Origin: Armatimonadota bacterium
Lineage (GTDB): Bacteria > Armatimonadota > Fimbriimonadia > Fimbriimonadales > ATM1
Length of the DNA: 14,191 nt
Reading direction: 5' to 3'
Assembly (NCBI GenBank): GCA_013816225.1
Contig: JACDEQ010000023.1
Coordinates: forward strand, 1,028 to 15,218
Below the pieces are notes generated by a model. That model did no database searches. It had not been told where the DNA came from and worked only from the letters and a program-made list of their open reading frames with translations. Shown one piece after another: positions 1 to 7,103 of this stretch; position 1 is the first letter of the stretch, and each line of letters starts with the position of its first letter. The translations under genes were made by a program, and so were the position numbers.

Positions 1-563
1 GCACGATCGATCCCCTTGCTTGCGAGGGCCCTTATCGCCTCGTCGCAGGCGTATCCTTTTGCAATGCCACCCAAATCGAGTTGCATTCCCGGTTTGCGCA
101 ACTCGGCGGCCGCGGGGGAAACCACCAACAGCTCGCGGCCAACCAATGAACGGGCCCGAACCAACGCTTGTGCATCCGGCAGCTTGTGCGTCTTACGCGC
201 CTGGCGCCAGAGACGAACCAGCGGCCCACACGTCACATCGAAAGCTCCGTTCGACCTCTCAGCCAACTGTACCGATCGCTGCAGAACCTTCGCGAGCTCA
301 GGGCTGATCGGTTGTGGCCCATGCCCTGCTCTTGCGCATAGGAGCACGAGTTCGCTGTCGGGGCGATAGTCGCTCATGATCGCGTCGAGGGCCGCGAAAC
401 GCGCGAATGCCTTGACAGCGGCCGCGGCCGCCGCGTTACTACTGGGCGCGTAGAACGTCAAAACGACACGTACCCCCATGTGGACCTGGCTATACTCATA
501 GCGCGCCAGGCCCGGGGCGACATTACCCATGACCGCTATCGCTACAATCGCCGCGCTAAGCAT
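1..563 (-). CDS. apbE: FAD:protein FMN transferase (ApbE), 3' part cut off by window edge
   Basis: ApbE proteins move FMN from FAD onto Ser/Thr of extracytoplasmic flavoproteins. The minus strand reads about 187 residues before the window ends. Visible family motifs are MSDYRPDSEL (about 63-72), GAFDVTCGPLVRLW (about 106-119) and the FAD-binding LDLGGIAKGYACDEA (about 162-176). Full proteins are usually 300-350 residues, so a little under half is missing beyond base 1. I chose ATG at 563-561: it gives a short hydrophobic signal-like N-terminus (MLSAAIVAIAVMGNVAPGLA) and an in-frame stop lies a few codons upstream. ATG at 530-528 or 479-477 are alternatives. With the 563 start it overlaps the divergent gene by 35 bases. 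No obvious flavinylation target motif was recognised in the neighbouring proteins, so its client is unknown. The family call is firm; the start is less so. Confidence 0.93.
   Translation of the reverse strand, partial: MLSAAIVAIAVMGNVAPGLARYEYSQVHMGVRVVLTFYAPSSNAAAAAAVKAFARFAALDAIMSDYRPDSELVLLCARAGHGPQPISPELAKVLQRSVQLAERSNGAFDVTCGPLVRLWRQARKTHKLPDAQALVRARSLVGRELLVVSPAAAELRKPGMQLDLGGIAKGYACDEAIRALASKGIDR
489..502 (+). promoter_or_regulatory. -10 box TATACT inside a small inverted repeat
   Basis: GCTAT-actc-ATAGC is a perfect 5-bp inverted repeat that contains the -10-like hexamer TATACT at 491-496. It could drive the FGE-fold gene whose ATG is at 529, with a leader of about 26 bases. Nine bases here (GGCTATACT) nearly match GGCTATGCT just before the oxidoreductase gene at 1287. 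No good -35 is present at the usual distance. Confidence 0.4.
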
Positions 564-1269
564 CGTTTCGTATTATCCCGCCACCGACAATTTCGAAGAG
601 AAGATCTCCGGCACCGTGGTCAAATTAAAAATGATCGGCGTACCGGCTTCCGGCGATACTAAGTCGTTCTTCATCGGTGAGACCGAGGTGACCTGGGACC
701 TTTTCGACATCTGGGCCTTCCGGCTGGATCAAATTCAAGAGCAAATCGATTCGGGTGTCGATGCTGAGTCGCGTCCGAGCCGTCCCTACGGAGCCCCTGA
801 TTGGGGATTCGGACACGCAGGCTACCCCGCCATCGGTATGACGTCCCATGCCGCCGAGACGTTTTGCAAATGGATTTCTACTAAGACCGGCCGGAAGTAC
901 CGACTCCCCACCGAGGCCGAATGGGAGGTGGCCGCACGGGCCGGAGCAACCGCGCTGCCCGGGCCGCTCGACAAATACGCGTGGTTCTGGGACAACGCGA
1001 TGGACAAGACCCATTCGGTCGCCAAAAAGGCGGCGAACGCTTTCGGCTTGTTCGACACGCTCGGGAATGTGGCCGAATGGTGCATTCGGAAGAACGGGAC
1101 CGCAGTCGTCGCCGGCGGATCATACAACGACAAGAAGTCGGGGATCGACTTCGGCGTTCGGGAGAAGCAACTCCCGAAATGGAACCAACGCGATCCGCAG
1201 ATTCCCAAGAGCAGATGGTGGCTTTGCGACGCGCCTTTTGTGGGATTCCGCTTGGTCTGCGAGCGTTGA
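529..1269 (+). CDS. FGE-sulfatase (SUMF1-like) fold protein, probably exported
   Basis: This 246-residue protein has the formylglycine-generating-enzyme/SUMF1 fold (PF03781). The family marks are FFIGETEVTWDLFD (47-60), YRLPTEAEWEVAARAGA (124-140), GLFDTLGNVAEWC (173-185), GGSYND (196-201) and PFVGFRLV (236-243). The pair of C-terminal copper-binding cysteines in the SC...C arrangement of true formylglycine-generating enzymes is not seen, so I do not call it an FGE; many members are structural or carbohydrate-associated with no known reaction. The N-terminus (MTAIATIAALSIVSYY) is hydrophobic and could be a signal peptide or anchor. The start at 529 has no Shine-Dalgarno sequence. The gene stops 17 bases before the oxidoreductase gene and may be co-transcribed with it. 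Its 5' end overlaps divergent apbE. No sulfatase is present in the window. Confidence 0.85.
   Translation: MTAIATIAALSIVSYYPATDNFEEKISGTVVKLKMIGVPASGDTKSFFIGETEVTWDLFDIWAFRLDQIQEQIDSGVDAESRPSRPYGAPDWGFGHAGYPAIGMTSHAAETFCKWISTKTGRKYRLPTEAEWEVAARAGATALPGPLDKYAWFWDNAMDKTHSVAKKAANAFGLFDTLGNVAEWCIRKNGTAVVAGGSYNDKKSGIDFGVREKQLPKWNQRDPQIPKSRWWLCDAPFVGFRLVCER
572..577 (-). promoter_or_regulatory. -10-like hexamer GATAAT for apbE
   Basis: On the minus strand GATAAT (5 of 6 to TATAAT) ends 8 bases before the ATG at 563. Transcription would start within about two bases of the start codon, giving an essentially leaderless mRNA. No convincing -35 was found. The site lies inside the coding sequence of the divergent gene at 529-1269. 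Confidence 0.4.
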
Positions 1270-1272
1270 TTG

Positions 1273-1286
1273 GGCTATGCTTAGCC
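1273..1286 (+). promoter_or_regulatory. Palindromic -10 region directly abutting the oxidoreductase ATG
   Basis: GGCTA-TGCT-TAGCC is a perfect 5-bp inverted repeat ending immediately before the ATG at 1287. It contains the TANNNT hexamer TATGCT (1276-1281), five bases from the ATG, so the transcript would begin at or next to the start codon. TTGGTC at 1252-1257 is a possible -35 with an 18-base spacer. The symmetry over the -10 could serve as an operator. Confidence 0.45.
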
Positions 1287-2543
1287 ATGGACAAGTCTGA
1301 CTCCCTGTCGCGACGCGAATTCGTCGGTAAGGCCGCCGCCGCGACGGCATCCATGCTCATTCCCGCCGGGGTTTTCGCCGGAGGTACAGACGTTATCCGC
1401 GTGGGCCTAATCGGCTGTGGCGGACGCGGAACAGGCGCCGCCACCGACGCGGCTGCGGCAAACGACGGCGTCGTACTGTGGGCCATGGGCGATGTCTTCC
1501 CGGACCGCCTTGCCAGCTCGCGTGAAAACCTAAAGGGCGCGCTCGGGCAGCGGTACCGCGTGACCGACGAACGAGCGTTCACGGGTTTCGACGCCTACAA
1601 GAAAGTCATCGCAAGCGGCATCGACGTCGTAGTACTGACCGCGCCTCCGGGTTTCCGGCCTTCGCATCTACAGGCTGCAATCGAAGCGGGCAAGCATGTG
1701 TTTATGGAGAAGCCCGTAGCGGTCGACGCACCGGGCGTTCGGTCGATTATCGCTTCGTCGGAGATGGCCACGGCGAAGAAGCTCTGCATCGTCGCCGGAA
1801 CTCAAAGACGCCACGACGTGGCCTATAGGGGGGCGATTGCGCGAATACACGAAGGGGCGATCGGCAAAGTCCTCGCGCTGCATGCGTATTGGAATCAGGG
1901 TGGCCTCTGGATGCACCCGCGCAAGGACGAGTGGAGCGATATGGAGTGGCAGCTTCGCAATTGGCTCTATTTCACCTGGCTTTCCGGCGACCACATCGCC
2001 GAGCAACATATTCACAATGTCGACGTTTGTAATTGGGCGATGAAGGCTCACCCGGTGCGGGCTATCAGCCTTGCCGGAAGGGAAGTTCGGACGACTCCGG
2101 CTTACGGCCATATTTTCGACCACTTCGCGACCGAGTTCGAGTACGACAACGGTGTTAAAATGGTCAGCATGTGCCGGCAGATCGACGGAACGGCGAGCCG
2201 AGTGGCAGAGCACGTCGTCGGATCTGAGGGCACGTCGAACGCGAACACCTGGATCCAAGGAGAGAAGCCTTGGCGATTCGACGGGGAGCGCCCGAATCCA
2301 TACGTCGAAGAGCACAAGCATTTATACGAAGCAATCGTCTCCAAGAAGCCGATCAATGAGGGCCGACAGGTCGCCGAGAGCACGATGACCGCGATCATGG
2401 GGCGGATGGCGGCGTACACCGGGCAGGAGGTCACCTGGGACACCGCTCTCAATTCGCAAGAGAGCCTTATGCCGGCGAAGCTCGAAATGGGCCCGCTCTC
2501 GGTACCGCCGGTTGCCATCCCGGGCGTTACGAAGCTGGTATAG
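1287..2543 (+). CDS. Tat-exported Gfo/Idh/MocA family oxidoreductase
   Basis: This is a 418-residue NAD(P)-dependent sugar oxidoreductase with a twin-arginine signal (SRREFV at 8-13, then a hydrophobic Ala-rich stretch to about residue 32). The Rossmann motif VGLIGCGGRG is at 39-48, the family EKP motif at 141-143, and the conserved block SGDHIAEQHIHNVDVCNW at 233-250 supplies the catalytic-site His residues. Family members oxidise or reduce sugar hydroxyls, often at C3. The Tat signal means it is folded with cofactor before export, consistent with a periplasmic glycoside dehydrogenase. The ATG at 1287 is chosen because it places the Tat motif at the N-terminus; there is no Shine-Dalgarno, but a -10 lies five bases upstream. 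The next gene starts four bases after its stop. The exact substrate cannot be read from the sequence. Confidence 0.92.
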   Translation: MDKSDSLSRREFVGKAAAATASMLIPAGVFAGGTDVIRVGLIGCGGRGTGAATDAAAANDGVVLWAMGDVFPDRLASSRENLKGALGQRYRVTDERAFTGFDAYKKVIASGIDVVVLTAPPGFRPSHLQAAIEAGKHVFMEKPVAVDAPGVRSIIASSEMATAKKLCIVAGTQRRHDVAYRGAIARIHEGAIGKVLALHAYWNQGGLWMHPRKDEWSDMEWQLRNWLYFTWLSGDHIAEQHIHNVDVCNWAMKAHPVRAISLAGREVRTTPAYGHIFDHFATEFEYDNGVKMVSMCRQIDGTASRVAEHVVGSEGTSNANTWIQGEKPWRFDGERPNPYVEEHKHLYEAIVSKKPINEGRQVAESTMTAIMGRMAAYTGQEVTWDTALNSQESLMPAKLEMGPLSVPPVAIPGVTKLV

Positions 2544-2547
2544 CTCC

Positions 2548-3465
2548 ATGGCCAAGCTAACACGCAGGGAAATGCTTCAGGCGGGTTTGGCCGCCGCAAC
2601 GGCAGCAGCCGTTCCGTCGCTCGCGAGAGGGGAAGTGAGAACAGTGCAAAAGACCACCTTCAAACTAAGGTACGCGCCGCATTTCGGCATGTTTCAGAAC
2701 CACGCCGAGGATGATTTGGACCAAGTCCGATTCGCCGCGGACGAGGGGTTCACCGCCTGGGAAGACAACGGCATGGCCGGGCGCAGCAGGGAGTTCCAAG
2801 AGACCTTTGCCAAGCTGATGGCCGAGAAGAAGATGCAGATGGGCATCTTCGTCGCGCATTCGATCGATTGGCAGAACCCATCGTTGACGGCCGGCAATAA
2901 GGGCATCGAGGACAAGTTCGTAGCCGACATAAAGAACTCTACCGAAGTCGCGAAACGCATCGACGCAAAATGGGTTACGACAGTACTGGGCCGCGTCGCC
3001 CAAAATATGCCGATGGGCCACCAGATCGCAAACGTCGTGAAGGCCCTCCGCAGAGCGGCCGAAGTCTGTGAGCCGAGCGGCATGGTTATGGTTGTGGAGC
3101 CTCTGAATTGGCGCGACCATCCCGGCATGTTCGGCGCGACCAGCGACATTCTGCGAGCAGTGTGTGAGGCGGCAAATCACCCCTCCGTCAAGATTCTTCA
3201 AGACCTCTACCACCTTCAGGTGACGGAAGGCAACCTCATCGACAACATGAATCGGAGTTGGGAGCACATTGCCTACTTCCAGACCGGTGATAATCCCGGA
3301 CGGAATGAGCCCGGCACGGGCGAGGTGAACTATCGCAACGTGTTCAAGCACATCCATTCGCGGGGTTTCACGGGCATCTTGGGCATGGAGCACGGCGCGA
3401 GCAAACCTGGCAAGGAAGGCGAGCGCGCGGTGATCGACGCGTATCGCGCTGCCGATAATTACTGA
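2548..3465 (+). CDS. Tat-exported hydroxypyruvate isomerase-like TIM-barrel protein
   Basis: This 305-residue sugar isomerase/epimerase-fold protein (AP endonuclease 2 TIM barrel) most resembles hydroxypyruvate isomerase. The likely metal ligands are visible: Glu184 in VVEPLNW, Asp219 in QDLYHLQ, Gln245 in YFQTGD and Glu281 in GMEHG, with the family block DNPGRNEPGTGEVNY at 248-262. A twin-arginine signal (TRREML, 5-10, then an Ala-rich stretch to about 28) sends it out of the cytoplasm, which argues against glyoxylate metabolism and for work on an extracellular sugar. Start 2548 is chosen because it puts the Tat signal at the N-terminus; the upstream in-frame ATG at 2512 lies inside the previous gene. 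It sits four bases after the oxidoreductase gene and five before the ABC ATPase gene. In 3-keto-glycoside pathways, proteins of this fold act as lyases or hydratases, an attractive role here but inferred. Confidence 0.9.
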   Translation: MAKLTRREMLQAGLAAATAAAVPSLARGEVRTVQKTTFKLRYAPHFGMFQNHAEDDLDQVRFAADEGFTAWEDNGMAGRSREFQETFAKLMAEKKMQMGIFVAHSIDWQNPSLTAGNKGIEDKFVADIKNSTEVAKRIDAKWVTTVLGRVAQNMPMGHQIANVVKALRRAAEVCEPSGMVMVVEPLNWRDHPGMFGATSDILRAVCEAANHPSVKILQDLYHLQVTEGNLIDNMNRSWEHIAYFQTGDNPGRNEPGTGEVNYRNVFKHIHSRGFTGILGMEHGASKPGKEGERAVIDAYRAADNY

Positions 3466-3470
3466 CATCG

Positions 3471-4934
3471 ATGTCGCGTCTCGCGGTTCGTGACCTGGTG
3501 ATGCGATTCCCCGCGGTGTGCGCGCTGGGTGGCGTGTCGCTGGAGTTCGCGGCGGGACAAACGCACGGGATAATCGGCGAGAACGGTGCAGGCAAGAGCA
3601 CGCTGATGCGCATTCTTTCGGGTTTGCTGCAACCGACGTCCGGCGAGGTGCTGATCGACGAGGCGCCGATCCATCTGCGCGGCGCAGCGGATGCCCTGTC
3701 GAAGGGGATCGGGATGATCCACCAGGAACTAAACTTGGTGGACGACCTTACGGTTGCCGAAAACATCTTCCTCGGTAGAGAGCCTCGCAAGTATCTCTCG
3801 ATCGACTCGGCGGCGATGAACACGGAGGCCGCTCTTTATCTCGCGAAGGTGGGTGCGAAGTTTCCGCCAGGCGAGCCGCTAAGCAATCTATCCCTTGCGC
3901 AAAAGCAGCTCGTCGAAATCGCAAAAGCGCTCTCGCACAACGCCTCCGTGATCATCATGGACGAGCCGACGGCCGTCCTGGGCGATGCGGGGACCCGGAG
4001 CCTGTTCGACCTGATCGAGGAACTAAAAGCAGGCGGCGCCACGATCCTCTACGTTTCGCACCGGCTCGCGGAGGTGGAAGAGATCTGCGACACAATCACG
4101 GTTCTTCGCGATGGAATCGTCGTTCGCACCCTGGAGGCCGGCGAGGCAACCCAGGAGCAACTCGCCGGATATATGGTAGGGCGGGTGTTCCAGGACGTAT
4201 TTCCCGACAAAACGCCGGCGCAAGCGAACGATGCCTTGCTTTCGGTCGAAGGAGTAGGAGGCGCGAGCTTCGAGGTGCGGCCGGGCGAGATCGTCGGCTT
4301 AGCCGGCCTGGTCGGCTCTGGTCGGACCGAGCTTGCCGAAATGCTCGTAGGCTTGCGCGAAACGAGCGGAACGATTCGAGTCGGAGGCCACCTTGCTGCG
4401 ATTCGGTCCCCTCGGGATGCGGTCAAACTCGGCATCGCGTATGTGTCCGAAGACCGCAAGGACGCAGGACTCCTGCTTTCACTCGACGTCATCAAGAACG
4501 CAACACTGGCAAACCTCTCGTCGTACGCGGGGCCCTTAGTCGACACGCGTCGGGAGCGGGAAGGCGTCGAGAAGTGGGTGAACGAGCTCGACGTTCGAGC
4601 CGGAGACCTCGATGCGCCTATCTTGTACTTGAGCGGAGGAAATCAGCAGAAAGTCTCTATAGCGAAGTGGCTCGACCTCGAACCGCGGATTCTGATCCTC
4701 GACGAACCCACGCGTGGCGTGGACGTCGGGGCTAAGCAGGAGTTGTACCGCCTTATCCACAGGCTCGCGGCTGACGGAATGGCGTGCATCGTCATCTCCT
4801 CCGAGATGCCGGAGCTCATTGGTTTGTGCCACCGGATTCTCGTCATGCGAAACGGGTCGCCGGCGGGCGAACTGTCCGGCAACGCCTCCGAGGAGGAGAT
4901 CATGATGCTCGCCGCCGGAGCTGGGGCGGCGTGA
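3471..4934 (+). CDS. Sugar ABC importer ATPase, two nucleotide-binding domains (RbsA/MglA type)
   Basis: This 487-residue protein is the duplicated ATPase of a carbohydrate uptake transporter of the CUT2 class. The first domain has Walker A GENGAGKST (36-44), Q-loop Gln85, signature LSLAQ (140-144), Walker B IIMDEP (161-166) and switch His197. The second has the degenerate Walker A region GLAGLVGSGRTE (about 276-287) normal for this family, signature LSGGNQQK (387-394) and Walker B ILILDEP (407-413). Length is normal. It energises import through the permease encoded directly downstream, whose GTG start overlaps this gene's stop by four bases, so the two are translationally coupled. There is no Shine-Dalgarno before its ATG; it follows the isomerase-like gene by five bases. 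Ribose, galactose, xylose, inositol or another monosaccharide cannot be told apart by the ATPase. Confidence 0.97.
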   Translation: MSRLAVRDLVMRFPAVCALGGVSLEFAAGQTHGIIGENGAGKSTLMRILSGLLQPTSGEVLIDEAPIHLRGAADALSKGIGMIHQELNLVDDLTVAENIFLGREPRKYLSIDSAAMNTEAALYLAKVGAKFPPGEPLSNLSLAQKQLVEIAKALSHNASVIIMDEPTAVLGDAGTRSLFDLIEELKAGGATILYVSHRLAEVEEICDTITVLRDGIVVRTLEAGEATQEQLAGYMVGRVFQDVFPDKTPAQANDALLSVEGVGGASFEVRPGEIVGLAGLVGSGRTELAEMLVGLRETSGTIRVGGHLAAIRSPRDAVKLGIAYVSEDRKDAGLLLSLDVIKNATLANLSSYAGPLVDTRREREGVEKWVNELDVRAGDLDAPILYLSGGNQQKVSIAKWLDLEPRILILDEPTRGVDVGAKQELYRLIHRLAADGMACIVISSEMPELIGLCHRILVMRNGSPAGELSGNASEEEIMMLAAGAGAA

Positions 4935-5929
4935 CCAAGGGCGCATTCCTCCAGCGATACGGTGTGCTTGTCGCGTTCTTGCTACTTTTTGTCGTGAGTG
5001 CGGCGTGGCGCCCTAATGTCTTCCTCCAGCCGGAGAACCTGCGCAACATCGTAAATCAGAATGTGCCAGTTGGGATTATCGCTCTCGGCATGACGTTGGT
5101 GATCGTGACCGGAGGAATCGACCTTTCGGTGGGGAGCATGATGGCGCTGACTGCTGCGCTTGGCGTTCTTGCCCTGAACAAGGTGATGGCCGGGGGCGCG
5201 TCGGAATCCGCGGGAGCCGCGGTTGCGGCGGTAACCTGCGGCGGGTCAGGAATCGCGCTCGGCGCTCTGAATGGGTTTCTGGTTTCAGCAGGACGCGTGG
5301 CGCCGTTCGTGGCGACACTCGTGGGCCTTGTCGCGTTTCGCTCGCTCTGCCTCGCGATCGCCTCGGGCGGCGAGCTCAGATCGTCGAGCTCCGAGGTGTT
5401 TCCCGGCCTCGGACGCGGCGGGATACCGCTGCCGTTCATCGGGACGCAAAGCGGCTCGCCCCTCATCGTCACTTGGGCGATCATTCTCTTCATGCTCGCA
5501 GCGCTCGCCGCCGGATTCATCCTTAACAAGACCCGCTTCGGCCGTTACGCTATCGCGGTAGGGGCGAACGAGCGGGCCGCCAAATACTCGGCGGTGAACA
5601 CGGGCGCCGCGAAGTTCTGGGCGTATACGGCGCTCGGTGTCTTCGTAGGGCTTGCTGCGCTCACTTCCGCCACGCGCATGAATTCGGTAGCCACCTCGTC
5701 CCTCGGACTCTATTACGAACTGGACGCAATCGCGGCGGTCGTCATCGGCGGGACAGCCCTGCGAGGCGGCAGCGCCCGCATTTGGGGCACGGTCGTGGGT
5801 GTCTTGCTGCTGGGAGTGATCACGAACTTGCTGGTTGTCGCCGGGGTTTCTGTTTATTGGCAGGGAGTCGTCAAGGGCGCGATCATTTTGGCGGCGGTGC
5901 TGATACAGCGCGGAAAATCCGAACTCTGA
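4931..5929 (+). CDS. Sugar ABC importer permease (RbsC type)
   Basis: This 332-residue inner-membrane permease of the CUT2 class (BPD_transp_2) has strongly hydrophobic helices throughout. Family motifs are GGIDLSVGS (about 62-70), GRYAIAVGANERAAKYSAVN in the cytoplasmic loop that contacts the ATPase, and YYELDAIAAVVIGGTALRGG near the C-terminus. I chose GTG at 4931-4933, which overlaps the ATPase stop as GTGA and gives the normal short N-terminus MTKGAFLQRYG; an upstream frame opening at 4784 is read-through of the ATPase gene in another frame. Two bases after its stop codon plus one comes a 15-bp stem-loop separating it from the binding-protein gene. Confidence 0.96.
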   Translation: MTKGAFLQRYGVLVAFLLLFVVSAAWRPNVFLQPENLRNIVNQNVPVGIIALGMTLVIVTGGIDLSVGSMMALTAALGVLALNKVMAGGASESAGAAVAAVTCGGSGIALGALNGFLVSAGRVAPFVATLVGLVAFRSLCLAIASGGELRSSSSEVFPGLGRGGIPLPFIGTQSGSPLIVTWAIILFMLAALAAGFILNKTRFGRYAIAVGANERAAKYSAVNTGAAKFWAYTALGVFVGLAALTSATRMNSVATSSLGLYYELDAIAAVVIGGTALRGGSARIWGTVVGVLLLGVITNLLVVAGVSVYWQGVVKGAIILAAVLIQRGKSEL

Positions 5930-5932
5930 ACC

Positions 5933-6001
5933 CCTTCCTCTATTTTCCGTGGGTACAGACCTCGATGTTGCCGATCTCCAGCGCGAGAAAATGGAGGAAG
6001 G
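5933..6001 (+). other. Intercistronic stem-loop between permease and binding-protein genes
   Basis: The arm at 5933-5947 (CCTTCCTCTATTTTC) pairs over 15 positions with 5987-6001 (GAAAATGGAGGAAGG); fourteen pairs are Watson-Crick and one is U-G. The loop is 39 bases. It begins four bases after the permease stop. No U-run follows, so it is not an ordinary intrinsic terminator. A role in RNA stability or in setting different expression of the binding protein is plausible, as in other sugar ABC operons. The rest of the 178-base gap shows no gene; GGGAGA at 6098-6103 is a Shine-Dalgarno sequence for the next gene. Confidence 0.6.
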
Positions 6002-6097
6002 TGCAGGGTATGGAGGCAAGTGCGCAGATTCTCCCTCTACAAGCGACGAAGCCAACCCTGCCCGCGATTAGAGAGGTAGTTCGGGGTACAACCCACC

Positions 6098-6103
6098 GGG
6101 AGA
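6098..6103 (+). promoter_or_regulatory. Shine-Dalgarno sequence GGGAGA for the binding-protein gene
   Basis: GGGAGA ends four bases before the ATG at 6108. It stands out because nearly all other starts in the window lack a recognisable ribosome binding site; it fits a binding protein made in excess over the membrane components. Confidence 0.6.
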
Positions 6104-6107
6104 AACC

Positions 6108-7103
6108 ATGATCCTTCGACAGATTTTCACGCTTGCAACCGCGACTTTCGTTTTTGCCTTGTTCGGCGGCGGCTGCCAGAACGAGGCCAAGCCCGGGACG
6201 GCATCGAGCGCAACCCCTGCCGGAAAGAAACTCAAGATCGGAGTTTCCGTGCCGGCCGCGGACCACGGCTGGACCGCCGGAATGGTGTGGTGGGCCGAAC
6301 AGGCCATGAAGCTCTACCCGGACGTCGAGTGGACTTTTGCTTCCGCGGAGAACCCGGAGAATCAGGTCAAGGACCTCGAAACGATGATGGCCGCCGGGGT
6401 GGACGCCGTCGTGATCCTCGCAACCGAGAGCGCGCCGATCACGCCGACCGCGGAGCAAATGCACGAGAGAGGCATCCTACTCGTGAGCGTTGACAGGGGC
6501 TTCCTCAAACCGGTTGCGGACGTGTTCATCGAGGGCGACAACAAGTCTTTCGGACGCAAAGCGGCGCAGTACATGGTCGAGAAGTTAGGCGGGCAAGGCA
6601 AAATCGTGATTCTCGAAGGCATTCCGAGCACGGTCAACACGGACCGCGTGGAGTCGGCGATGGAGGTTTTCGGGGCGAGCCCCGGCATCCAAGTCCTCGA
6701 CCGGCAGACCGGCATGTGGAATAAGGAGAAAGCGCTCAACGTGATGCAGACCTTCCTGCTTAAGCACAAACAGATCGATGCCGTCTGGGCAGCGGACGAC
6801 GATATGGCGTTGGGCGTCGAGCAGGCGCTCAAAGAAGCCGGGCGAGACAGAGGCGTTTGGATACTTGGCGGCGGAGGCATGAAGGACATCGTAAAGCGCG
6901 TAATGGACAACGACTCGATGTTCCCAGCGGACATCACTTATCCGCCGTCGATGATCGCGGTGGGCATCCAGAAGGCCGTCTCCATCCTGCGCGACGGGCG
7001 AGAAAGGGTGATGCAGTTCACGCCGAAGCACATGATCATCGACGTTGACCTGATCACGCCCGAGAACGCGAAGGGCTATTACTTCCCGGAGTCGGTCTTC
7101 TGA
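6108..7103 (+). CDS. Lipoprotein sugar-binding protein of the ABC importer (Peripla_BP_4, RbsB-like)
   Basis: This 331-residue substrate-binding protein has a lipoprotein signal: a hydrophobic stretch to residue 22, then LFGGGC with Cys23 as the lipid site (the -3 residue is Gly, slightly unlike the usual lipobox), followed by a short flexible linker. The mature part starts KLKIGVSVPAADHGW, typical of periplasmic binding proteins for monosaccharides; VDAVVILATES, EGDNKSFGRKAAQYM and DAVWAADDDMALG are family blocks. It presents sugar to the permease/ATPase pair encoded upstream. It is separated from the permease gene by 178 bases with a stem-loop and has the only clear Shine-Dalgarno sequence here. 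Its stop (7101-7103) overlaps the apparent CTG start of the prepilin-like gene. The ligand cannot be deduced. Confidence 0.95.
   Translation: MILRQIFTLATATFVFALFGGGCQNEAKPGTASSATPAGKKLKIGVSVPAADHGWTAGMVWWAEQAMKLYPDVEWTFASAENPENQVKDLETMMAAGVDAVVILATESAPITPTAEQMHERGILLVSVDRGFLKPVADVFIEGDNKSFGRKAAQYMVEKLGGQGKIVILEGIPSTVNTDRVESAMEVFGASPGIQVLDRQTGMWNKEKALNVMQTFLLKHKQIDAVWAADDDMALGVEQALKEAGRDRGVWILGGGGMKDIVKRVMDNDSMFPADITYPPSMIAVGIQKAVSILRDGRERVMQFTPKHMIIDVDLITPENAKGYYFPESVF

Noticed and set aside
529..1269. True formylglycine-generating enzyme
   Set aside because: The characteristic C-terminal cysteine arrangement is not seen and no sulfatase is nearby.
921..1286. Upstream extension of the oxidoreductase frame to 921
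   Set aside because: The extension lies within the FGE-fold gene in another frame, and ATG 1287 places the Tat signal at the N-terminus.
1668..2321. Long minus-strand open frames within the oxidoreductase, isomerase and DUF1080 genes
   Set aside because: They are antisense to well-supported genes, match no family and are expected in GC-rich coding DNA.
2539..2544. TATAGC as a separate promoter for the isomerase-like gene
   Set aside because: Spacing to the ATG is only three bases and it overlaps the upstream stop codon; the genes sit four bases apart and are better read as one operon.
3746..4331. Defective second nucleotide-binding site in the ABC ATPase
   Set aside because: A degenerate Walker A in the second domain is normal for RbsA/MglA-type ATPases.
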